Shown piece by piece: positions 7,019 through 13,682 of a stretch of DNA of 14,348 bases. The position numbers and the translations under genes are program-made. The notes beneath the pieces are model-generated. The model saw only the letters and a program-made list of their open reading frames with translations. It made no database searches and had not been told where the DNA came from. The stretch spans positions 1-14,348 of the forward strand of contig CALNCC010000123.1 in NCBI GenBank assembly GCA_937875275.1. Reading direction: 5' to 3'. The first letter of the stretch is position 1. Each line of letters starts with the position of its first letter. The DNA comes from an uncultured Dysgonomonas sp. (lineage in GTDB: Bacteria > Bacteroidota > Bacteroidia > Bacteroidales > Dysgonomonadaceae).

Positions 7019-7050
7019 CAAATGTAATGAATTTATCGTATATATACTAA
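7019..7050 (-). promoter_or_regulatory. Candidate promoter of purM
   Basis: On the minus strand TACATTTG (7019-7026) matches the -7 consensus TAnnTTTG. It is preceded, after a 20-base spacer, by TTAG (7047-7050), three of four bases of the -33 element TTTG. It lies 22 bases before the purM start codon. Confidence 0.45.
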
Positions 7051-7089
7051 AGAAAAAAGAGACGGAGTTTTGTACACTCTCATCTCTTT
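7051..7089 (-). terminator. Rho-independent terminator of the ROK kinase gene
   Basis: AAAGAGA (7056-7062) pairs with TCTCTTT (7083-7089), and GAG/CTC pairs inside after a small internal loop. On the minus strand a run of six T follows (7053-7058). It separates the ROK gene from purM. Confidence 0.7.
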
Positions 7090-7117
7090 CTATATTCATA
7101 TTAATCTTTTTCTCAAA

Positions 7118-8080
7118 TCAATTTTCTTTTACTTCCCAACCCAAAGCACTTGCTCCAAGTACCGCAGCATCACTTTCTTTGAGTTCAGACATCAGTAATT
7201 TTACTTTATTCTTATAGATCTTTAAAAGATTATCTTCCATTGCTTTACGTACCGGATCGAATATCAATTTCCCTGATTTAGTTAATCCTCCAAACAAAAT
7301 GATTGCTTCTGGGCTTGAGAAAGATATGAAGTCAGCAAAAGACTCTCCCAATATCTGGCCTGTAAATTCGAATATCTCCTGTGCAACTTTATCACCCTGT
7401 ATAGCTGCATCATATACATCCTTCGATGTTATTTCTTCTGCTTCCAGTTCTCTCAACAAAGAGGCATCTTTTCTTGTTTCCAAAAATTCGCGTGCTGTAC
7501 GGGCTACACCTGTTGCCGAACTATAAGTTTCTAAACAACCCTTACGTCCACAACCGCACAACCGTCCTTCGCGACGTATTGTTGTATGCCCTAATTCTCC
7601 GGCAAAACCGTCATGACCATATACTAATTGTCCATTAACAACTATACCGCTACCAACACCGGTACCTAAGGTAATTACGATAAAATCTTTCATTCCGCGT
7701 GCTGCACCATAAGTCATTTCTCCAATAGCCGCAGCATTAGCGTCATTAGTCAGTGCAACAGGTACATTCACAATCTCAGACAACATCTTAGCTAATGGAA
7801 TTACCCCTTTCCACGGTAAATTGGGGGCAAATTCAATGCAACCGGTAAAGAAATTTCCATTAGGAGCACCCACACCGATACCTTTAATGTTTGAAGGACC
7901 ACCAACCTGTTCTATAATCTCTTTCAATGCTGAAGCCAAGCTTTTAACATAGTCATTAATTTCTTTGTAGGCACCAGTTTTTATTGATCCTTGATTAATT
8001 ATATGTCCTCTTTTGTCTACAACACCAAATACAGTATTTGTACCACCAATATCAATTCCAATAGCGTATGGTTTTTCCAT
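7118..8080 (-). CDS. ROK-family sugar kinase (probable glucokinase)
   Basis: This 320-residue cytosolic kinase of the ROK family most likely phosphorylates glucose or a related hexose with ATP. The N-terminal phosphate-binding motif is YAIGIDIGGTNTVFGVVD (5-22). TNDANAAAIGE (111-121) contains the catalytic base Asp113. The adenosine-side motif VITLGTGVGSGIVVNG (135-150) follows, then GFAGELGHTTI (158-168) and the zinc site CGCGRKGCLE (175-184), with Cys175, Cys177, Cys182 and His165 as ligands. The C-terminus holds ILFGGLTKSG and a 'LGASALGW' end. There is no N-terminal helix-turn-helix, so it is an enzyme and not a ROK repressor. Length matches ROK glucokinases (about 320). It lies downstream of meaB on the same strand with a roughly 106-base gap, counting from the displaced meaB tail, and ends at its own terminator. 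The exact sugar (glucose, mannose, GlcNAc) cannot be read from the sequence. Confidence 0.92.
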   Translation of the reverse strand: MEKPYAIGIDIGGTNTVFGVVDKRGHIINQGSIKTGAYKEINDYVKSLASALKEIIEQVGGPSNIKGIGVGAPNGNFFTGCIEFAPNLPWKGVIPLAKMLSEIVNVPVALTNDANAAAIGEMTYGAARGMKDFIVITLGTGVGSGIVVNGQLVYGHDGFAGELGHTTIRREGRLCGCGRKGCLETYSSATGVARTAREFLETRKDASLLRELEAEEITSKDVYDAAIQGDKVAQEIFEFTGQILGESFADFISFSSPEAIILFGGLTKSGKLIFDPVRKAMEDNLLKIYKNKVKLLMSELKESDAAVLGASALGWEVKEN

Positions 8081-8127
8081 GACTTACTTTTTCTATGTTT
8101 TTAACAATGATTTAATTTTTTAAGACA

Positions 8128-8135
8128 CAAATATA
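8128..8135 (-). promoter_or_regulatory. Candidate -7 box of the ROK kinase gene
   Basis: TATATTTG on the minus strand matches TAnnTTTG, 47 bases before the start codon. No -33 element is visible at the right spacing. Confidence 0.35.
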
Positions 8136-8186
8136 GCGATTTAATATAAAAACATGTTCCTATAAGTGTAGGAAGTTTAATAGAAT

Positions 8187-8336
8187 TTACTTATTGTTAT
8201 GTATATTATCAAAATACAATTTTAATATCTTTGCAGCTGCAATGAACGAACTAACCTTAGAATCAAGCACTTCCTGCTCATATAGTTTTAGTTCCCTTTG
8301 TACAATCTCATTGTTATAAAAATTGATCTTTAGTTT
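8187..8336 (-). pseudogene. meaB: Displaced C-terminal arm of meaB, out of frame
   Basis: Read on the minus strand from 8336 this gives 49 codons ending at TAA 8187-8189. It starts KLKINFYNNE and contains SSFIAAAKILKLYF near its end. These match, from memory, the C-terminal helical arm of Bacteroidales MeaB proteins, in which 'YWMYE(S/T)INE.L...FY' leads into '..SF.AA..LL.LYF'. The segment starts directly at the end of the meaB frame (stop TAA at 8330-8332) but in a different phase, and it has no start codon of its own in frame. It is therefore the separated end of the same gene. In MeaB and its human relative MMAA this C-terminal region helps build the dimer. Confidence 0.85.
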
Positions 8337-9286
8337 ATCGTCTCATACATCCAATATTTAGACTGTTCATTTCGTTTGTGCAAAAAATAACCGTTGTTAT
8401 TCACAAAATCAATATAAGCATCTATCATGCTCCAAACATCAGGAATCCCAATATCATAGTAGCCTGAATATGTCAAGACCTGAGGTGCCCATCCTGATTC
8501 AGCTAAAGGAAATAAATGAAGAGCATTTTTGAAATGGCTTTGTGCTAATTTGGCATTCTCGATATTATTTCCATCGGCCTTATTGATTATAATACCATCA
8601 GCCATTTCCATAATTCCTCGTTTGATCCCTTGCAACTCATCGCCTGTTCCGGCAAGTTGAATTAACATAAAAAAATCGACCATTGAATGTACTGCTGTCT
8701 CTGACTGGCCGACTCCGACGGTTTCAATTATTATCCGATCAAATCCTGCGGCTTCACATAATACGACCGTTTCCCGTGTTTTTCGGGCAACTCCACCTAA
8801 GGATCCGGCAGAAGGGGAGGGGCGTATAAATGTATTTGGTGCTATACTCAAGCGTTCCATACGAGTTTTATCGCCCAGAATACTACCCTTAGATATTTCG
8901 CTTGATGGGTCGATTGCTAAAACAGCTATTTTATGTTTTTGTTTTAATAGATGCATACCAAAAGCATCGATTGAAGTACTTTTGCCGGCACCGGGAACCC
9001 CTGTAATGCCCACTCGTATCGAATTACCGGAATAAGGAAGACACTTCTCTATAACTTCTTGGGCAATAGATTGATGTTCAGGCTTAGAACTTTCAACCAA
9101 AGTTACGGCCTGGCTAAGTATCGATATATTTTTATTCAATATCCCTTCAACATACTCAGAAACAGAATATTGTTTTCTCTTAAATTTCTTAAAATCTTTG
9201 AGATAAGGATTTACAATAGGCTGTTCCGATATTCCCTTGTTTACTTGCAAACCCTTAAAGTTGTCATCATTTTCTATATGATCCAT
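8330..9286 (-). CDS. meaB: Methylmalonyl-CoA mutase-associated GTPase MeaB, frame truncated before the C-terminal arm
   Basis: MeaB is a P-loop GTPase of the G3E family. It is a chaperone of adenosylcobalamin-dependent methylmalonyl-CoA mutase, gating cofactor loading and protecting the enzyme from inactivation. The 318-residue frame has an N-terminal helical part (1-88), Walker A GVPGAGKS (96-103), the Mg-binding DPSS (126-129), RPSPSAGSLGGVARKTRE (155-172), the switch motif ETVGVGQSE (188-196) and the base-specificity motif NKAD (235-238). It stops after YWMYETIN, whereas family members run to about 365-370 residues. The missing 49 codons lie immediately downstream in another frame (8190-8336). 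Adding one CGATAAA unit at the junction would rejoin them. All GTPase motifs are intact, but the dimerising arm would be lost unless the break is a sequence error or is bypassed. Confidence 0.93.
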   Translation of the reverse strand: MDHIENDDNFKGLQVNKGISEQPIVNPYLKDFKKFKRKQYSVSEYVEGILNKNISILSQAVTLVESSKPEHQSIAQEVIEKCLPYSGNSIRVGITGVPGAGKSTSIDAFGMHLLKQKHKIAVLAIDPSSEISKGSILGDKTRMERLSIAPNTFIRPSPSAGSLGGVARKTRETVVLCEAAGFDRIIIETVGVGQSETAVHSMVDFFMLIQLAGTGDELQGIKRGIMEMADGIIINKADGNNIENAKLAQSHFKNALHLFPLAESGWAPQVLTYSGYYDIGIPDVWSMIDAYIDFVNNNGYFLHKRNEQSKYWMYETIN

Positions 9287-9391
9287 GCTATTCTGAATTT
9301 ATATAATGAATTTAATAGTAAAATTAGCTATTTATGTTGCAAAATCAAAATGTCGGTAACAAAGTTGAATCAAGCAACACATAATTAAACA

Positions 9392-9452
9392 TAATAGATA
9401 TTATACGATATTATATATATAAAACATCCGTTAATAGATATTATATCTATTA
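9392..9452. repeat. Three phased GATATTATA repeats with a 21-base palindrome upstream of meaB
   Basis: GATATTATA occurs at 9397-9405, 9407-9415 and 9437-9445, so the starts are 10 and 30 bases apart. The first and third copies lie within a longer direct repeat, TAATAGATATTATA (9392-9405 and 9432-9445). The third lies in a perfect palindrome, TAATAGATAT-T-ATATCTATTA (9432-9452). The cluster is 111-160 bases upstream of the meaB start. It could be an operator or a DNA-bending site, but no regulator is identified. Confidence 0.6.
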
Positions 9453-9486
9453 TGCACATTAAAAGAAAAGGGTCAAATTGGAGTAC

Positions 9487-9521
9487 AAAAAAAAGTCGAA
9501 AGAATTTATCTCCCGACCTTT
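9487..9521 (-). terminator. Rho-independent terminator of the TPR gene (gyrA-TPR region)
   Basis: A 13-base stem (9491-9503 with 9509-9521, three G-T pairs) encloses a 5-base loop. On the minus strand it ends in eight T (9487-9494). It starts about 20 bases after the TPR gene stop. Confidence 0.9.
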
Positions 9522-9542
9522 AATAAACTATAATAATTTCTA

Positions 9543-10877
9543 TCAGTCTTGATATTTTTCCAACTCTTTATCTAATACATCTATATCTTTAGATTTATCT
9601 ATAGCTTGCTTAGAAAGAATTGTTATATTATAATAAGCTGTTTGTAAACGAACTAAAGCATCACGAACATCGCGTTTGCTCATTTCCGGATTTTCACGCA
9701 TCATATTTGCATATTGTTCGAGAAGCGGCAATGCTTTCTGGTACAACAAAAATGCTTCTTGTTCTATTGCATTTTGTTTTGCTTTATCCGATTCTTTCTC
9801 TGAAATATCACGCAGTTCTTGAGCTTTCAACATATACAGTACACCGACACCTTCCAATGCTTTCTGACAATTCTCATCAGCTTTTATAGCTTCTAAATAA
9901 GCTGATTCCGATTGATCAAAATCTTTCTTGTCTGCATATAATACGCCCTTCAGCACATACAAATCACATCCGCTATTTGGATCATTCTTTATAGCTTGAT
10001 CGATGTAAACTAAAGCACTATCTGATAGTCCACCTCTAATGTATTCATTAATAAGATTTGGCGCAAAATATTTGTTTTCCCGAAATTTATCCGCTCCCAC
10101 TCGTATTGTACGAACAAAGTTGATACTATCATTCGATCTTTGATATTGAGTTGCTAATAATTCGTAAGGTACACTTGCAATATAGTCAGGATTTTCAACG
10201 TATCCTTCATTTATTAGTCTATTCAACAAACTGATAGAGCGCTTGATATTTGCAGGTGATTCATATTCCTGGCTAGCTTGAATAGCTGTTACTACTGAAT
10301 AATATTTTGTTTTTTGTAATACCGAATCAGGAATAACTAATTCAACAGCACCTTTTGTTGTTTCATGGAACATATCTAATGAAGGTAAATTCCATAAAAC
10401 CTCAAAGCATTTTGAAGCTTTTGTATATTCTTTTTTATTATTGAAATGTCCCCCTGCATTCAAATAATACATGTGTACATCAACAAAAGCCTTCGCTATA
10501 TCTCTTCTATACTTATTCTTTATTTTTCCTTTTGTATCAGGAACTTGACCTAAAGAATCCGCTAAAAGATATGGCTCATACATTTCCAACAGATAAGAAT
10601 ACATCTTATCATAATCTGCTCCTTTTTGCGTAATATATTTTTGCTCTTCGTTTGTCAACTCATCCTTGTATAGTCTATAACGAATATCTCCTGCTAATTT
10701 CCATGTATCCGGATCATTTTTTGTTTCATCATCCGTTAATGCTGGTTTTAGCAAATCGATAGCTTCTAAAACGCCATTTCTACTAAATGCCGATTTTGCA
10801 GATTTCAATGCGTCTTTCTGAGCATAAAAACTCGTCGCGGTCATACATAACGCAGATATTAACAATAATTTCTTCAT
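9543..10877 (-). CDS. Exported tetratricopeptide-repeat protein
   Basis: This 444-residue protein begins with a signal peptide (MKKLLLISALCMTATSFYAQ, likely cleaved after Gln20) and has no lipobox, so it is probably periplasmic. The mature part is nearly all helical. TPR-like helix pairs are clearest at about residues 284-300 (LSDSALVYIDQAIKNDP), 305-338 (LYVLKGVLYADKKDFDQSE.. then AYLEAIKADE) and 373-395 (EAFLLYQKALPLLEQYA). Less regular pairs occur around 25-60 and 125-165. TPR proteins serve as binding scaffolds, and no enzyme motif is seen. It lies 84 bases downstream of gyrA on the same strand. That gap carries a promoter-like box, so it may be transcribed both with gyrA and alone. A strong terminator follows it. 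The function is unknown; the gyrA-TPR order is one I recall from other Bacteroidales. Confidence 0.88.
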   Translation of the reverse strand: MKKLLLISALCMTATSFYAQKDALKSAKSAFSRNGVLEAIDLLKPALTDDETKNDPDTWKLAGDIRYRLYKDELTNEEQKYITQKGADYDKMYSYLLEMYEPYLLADSLGQVPDTKGKIKNKYRRDIAKAFVDVHMYYLNAGGHFNNKKEYTKASKCFEVLWNLPSLDMFHETTKGAVELVIPDSVLQKTKYYSVVTAIQASQEYESPANIKRSISLLNRLINEGYVENPDYIASVPYELLATQYQRSNDSINFVRTIRVGADKFRENKYFAPNLINEYIRGGLSDSALVYIDQAIKNDPNSGCDLYVLKGVLYADKKDFDQSESAYLEAIKADENCQKALEGVGVLYMLKAQELRDISEKESDKAKQNAIEQEAFLLYQKALPLLEQYANMMRENPEMSKRDVRDALVRLQTAYYNITILSKQAIDKSKDIDVLDKELEKYQD

Positions 10878-10929
10878 ACTTTTTATATCTTTTGTTTACT
10901 ACTACAAATTTTCGTTTGTTATATAAATG

Positions 10930-10937
10930 CAAATATA
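10930..10937 (-). promoter_or_regulatory. Candidate -7 box of the TPR gene
   Basis: TATATTTG on the minus strand matches the Bacteroidetes -7 consensus TAnnTTTG. It lies in the gap between gyrA and the TPR gene, 52 bases before the TPR start. No clear -33 element is seen. Confidence 0.35.
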
Positions 10938-10961
10938 TAACATTAAATTATTTATAGATAT

Positions 10962-13481
10962 TTAATCTTCTATTTTTTCATTTTCCAATTCAATATCTTC
11001 ATCATTTTCTTCTGAGAGAACCTTACATACTGAAGCTATTTCATCGTTACGTTTTCCTAAATTTATCAGACGGACACCTTGTGTTGCACGCCCCATAACA
11101 CGTATATCTGCAACTTTCACCCTGATCGTAATACCCGATTTGTTAATGATCAACAAGTCATTATCATCATTGACACTATTTATGGAAACAAGTTTACCTG
11201 TTTTATCGGTAATATTCAGAGTCTTAACACCCTTACCTCCCCGACTTGTGATACGATATACAGGTTCACCATCTTCATCGTTCAATAAAGTACGTTTTCC
11301 ATAGCCATATTCCGACACCACCATTATACTTTGTGTCTGTTGGTCTTCTTTGGTCATTGCTAACATACCTATCACTTCATCCTGAGCATCTTCGTCAATT
11401 CTCATTCCGCGAACTCCGGTTGCTGTACGTCCCATTTCACGAACATTTGATTCATGAAAACGAATAGCTCTACCATTACGGTTCGCTAATAGAATTTCAC
11501 AATCACCATCAGTCATCAATACATCTATTACTCTATCATCTTCTCTGATAGTGATAGCGTTAACTCCATTTTGGCGAGGACGAGAATAAGCCTCAAGGCT
11601 TGTTTTCTTTATGACTCCTTGTTTCGTACAGAATATCAAATTATGACTTTGAACAAATTCCTTGTCATTCAAACCTTTAACCCGAATAAATGCTGTAACT
11701 TTGTCGTCTGCATCGATATTCAATAAGTTCTGGATCGCACGTCCCTTAGAGTTTTTCGTACCTTCCGGCAATTCAAACACTTTGAGCCAATAGCATCTGC
11801 CCTTTTGAGTAAAGAACAGTATGTGATTATGCATAGACGCCGGATATATGTACTCAATAAAGTCTTCGTCGCGAGTATTGGACCCCTTAGCCCCTACTCC
11901 TCCTCTGTTCTGAGCTTTAAACTCTGTCAACGGAGTACGTTTTATATATCCCATGTGAGAAATTGTAATAATCATCTCATCATCAGCATAAAAATCTTCA
12001 GGATTTAGTTCTTCTGAAGCATATACGATCTCTGAACGACGACTATCACCATATTTGTCTCTGATCTCTATCAGTTCGTCTTTGATTACTTGCATACAAA
12101 GCTCTTCATCTGATAATATATTATTCAAATATTCTATCAGTTTCTTTATTTCATCATACTCTGCATGTAGTTTATCTTGTTCCAGACCGGTCAATTGACG
12201 CAAACGCATTTCAACGATTGCTCGAGCTTGAATTTCCGTAAGACTGAATCGGTTAATCAAACCACTTATTGCTTCTTGAGGCGATTTCGATCCTCTTATT
12301 ATTGCTATCACTTCATCAATATTGTCCGAAGCAATAATCAAACCTTCCAAAATATGAGCTCTTTCTTCTGCTTTTCGGAGGTCATACTGTGTGCGACGTA
12401 TAACTACTTCATGTCGATGCTCAACAAACAGAGCAATCATATCTTTCAGTGTCAACATACGCGGACGCCCTTTCACCAAAGCAATATTGTTCACACTGAA
12501 CGAAGATTGCAGGGCTGTCAGTTTATACAATTTGTTCAGAACAACATTGGCATTTGCATCGCGCTTAATATCAACCACAATACGCATCCCTTGTCTGTCC
12601 GACTCATCATTTACATTGCTTATCCCTTCAAGTTTTTTATCTCCGACTAAATCAGCAATATGCTTTATCAGTTCGGCTTTATTTACTAAATAAGGAATTT
12701 CGGTAACAATTATTTTATCATGATTTTTTTCCGATTCAATTTCAGCACGACCTCTCATGATCACACGCCCACGACCCGTTTCAAAAGCATCTTTAACTCC
12801 TTGATAACCGTATATAAATCCACCCGAAGGGAAATCCGGACCTTTGACATAATGCATCAATCCCTCGATATCAATGTCTCTGTCATCGATATACGCAATA
12901 GTTGCATTGATTGCTTCGGTCATATTATGAGGCGGCATATTGGTAGCCATACCCACAGCAATACCCGATCCTCCATTTATCAACAAGTTCGGTACACGTG
13001 TCGGTAAAACGGTCGGTTCTTTCAGCGTATCGTCAAAGTTCAATTGAAAATCAACTGTTTCTTTGTCGATATCTTTCAGCATTTCCTCTGCCAGCTTACT
13101 CAAACGGGCTTCGGTATAACGCATCGCTGCCGGACTATCACCGTCCACACTACCCATATTACCTTGACCATCTATCAACATGTAGCGCATACTCCATTCC
13201 TGAGCCATACGCACCATTGCAAAATAGACTGATGAATCGCCGTGAGGATGGTATTTACCTAACACCTCCCCAACGATTCTCGCCGACTTCTTATGAGGCT
13301 TGTTCGATGCATTCCCCAGTTCGCTCATACCATAGAGGATACGACGATGAACCGGTTTGAAACCGTCTCTCACATCGGGCAATGCACGGGAAACAATTAC
13401 TGACATCGAATAATCAATATACGCGGATTTCATTTCATCCTCAATATTGATTTTTATGATTCTATCTTCCTGATTTATCAT
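10962..13481 (-). CDS. gyrA: DNA gyrase subunit A
   Basis: GyrA is the DNA-breaking and rejoining subunit of the A2B2 gyrase that introduces negative supercoils. The 839-residue protein has the complete N-terminal domain: DYSMSVIVSRALPDVRDG (23-40), the quinolone region KKSARIVGEVLGKYHPHGDS (64-83), and the catalytic Tyr122 in AAMRYTEARL. The tower and coiled-coil region follows to about residue 490. The C-terminal beta-pinwheel runs from about 500 to 815, with repeated GxxKRT/GRAIRF-type blades, and the protein ends in a very acidic tail. The GyrA box position reads QNRGGVG (524-530) instead of the E. coli type QRRGGKG. Ser83 (E. coli numbering, the same here) is the unmutated residue. Position 87 is Phe, which I recall as the natural residue in Bacteroides. 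The gene follows secA and its terminator by about 120 bases. Confidence 0.98.
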   Translation of the reverse strand: MINQEDRIIKINIEDEMKSAYIDYSMSVIVSRALPDVRDGFKPVHRRILYGMSELGNASNKPHKKSARIVGEVLGKYHPHGDSSVYFAMVRMAQEWSMRYMLIDGQGNMGSVDGDSPAAMRYTEARLSKLAEEMLKDIDKETVDFQLNFDDTLKEPTVLPTRVPNLLINGGSGIAVGMATNMPPHNMTEAINATIAYIDDRDIDIEGLMHYVKGPDFPSGGFIYGYQGVKDAFETGRGRVIMRGRAEIESEKNHDKIIVTEIPYLVNKAELIKHIADLVGDKKLEGISNVNDESDRQGMRIVVDIKRDANANVVLNKLYKLTALQSSFSVNNIALVKGRPRMLTLKDMIALFVEHRHEVVIRRTQYDLRKAEERAHILEGLIIASDNIDEVIAIIRGSKSPQEAISGLINRFSLTEIQARAIVEMRLRQLTGLEQDKLHAEYDEIKKLIEYLNNILSDEELCMQVIKDELIEIRDKYGDSRRSEIVYASEELNPEDFYADDEMIITISHMGYIKRTPLTEFKAQNRGGVGAKGSNTRDEDFIEYIYPASMHNHILFFTQKGRCYWLKVFELPEGTKNSKGRAIQNLLNIDADDKVTAFIRVKGLNDKEFVQSHNLIFCTKQGVIKKTSLEAYSRPRQNGVNAITIREDDRVIDVLMTDGDCEILLANRNGRAIRFHESNVREMGRTATGVRGMRIDEDAQDEVIGMLAMTKEDQQTQSIMVVSEYGYGKRTLLNDEDGEPVYRITSRGGKGVKTLNITDKTGKLVSINSVNDDNDLLIINKSGITIRVKVADIRVMGRATQGVRLINLGKRNDEIASVCKVLSEENDEDIELENEKIED

Positions 13482-13518
13482 TATTTATAATTATAAATAT
13501 AACTCTTTCCAATATATA

Positions 13519-13562
13519 GATTTTGGGGGAGCGGAGAATCCACAAATAAGAACCCAAAAATC
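13519..13562 (-). other. Imperfect inverted repeat in the gyrA leader
   Basis: GATTTTGGG (13519-13527) and CCCAAAAATC (13553-13562) can pair with one bulged base around a 25-base loop. The repeat lies 38-81 bases upstream of the gyrA start. There is no T-tract on either side, so it does not look like a terminator. A role in gyrA regulation is only a possibility. Confidence 0.3.
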
Positions 13563-13607
13563 ATGCTAATTTACAAAAAATAGATAAGATATAAAAATTA
13601 TAGAACC

Positions 13608-13643
13608 AAAAAAGCCCGATACAAGGTGAAAGTATCGGGCTTT
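13608..13643 (-). terminator. Rho-independent terminator of secA
   Basis: A perfect 12-base stem (AAAGCCCGATAC at 13611-13622 with 13632-13643) encloses a 9-base loop. On the minus strand it ends in a run of six T (13608-13613). It lies 40 bases after the secA stop and separates secA from gyrA. Confidence 0.93.
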
Positions 13644-13682
13644 ATCTGATAACGAATCAAATATTATATCATTCTGTCTTTT

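Noticed and set aside
7118..8080. ROK-family transcriptional repressor (NagC/XylR-like)
   Set aside because: The protein starts at the kinase phosphate-binding motif and has no N-terminal helix-turn-helix domain.
8325..8345. Programmed -1 frameshifting in meaB
   Set aside because: A -1 shift at ATA-AAC would join the two frames, but the site GATAAAC is not a classical X-XXY-YYZ slippery heptamer, and no downstream pairing or upstream Shine-Dalgarno-like stimulator was seen. A 7-base repeat loss explains the break better.
12177..12650. 157-codon plus-strand frame opposite gyrA
   Set aside because: It is antisense to a fully conserved part of GyrA and is rich in Cys, His and Phe as expected of a reverse-complement shadow.
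13519..13562. Riboswitch or attenuator in front of gyrA
   Set aside because: Only one imperfect inverted repeat is present, with no T-tract and no recognisable ligand-binding core.
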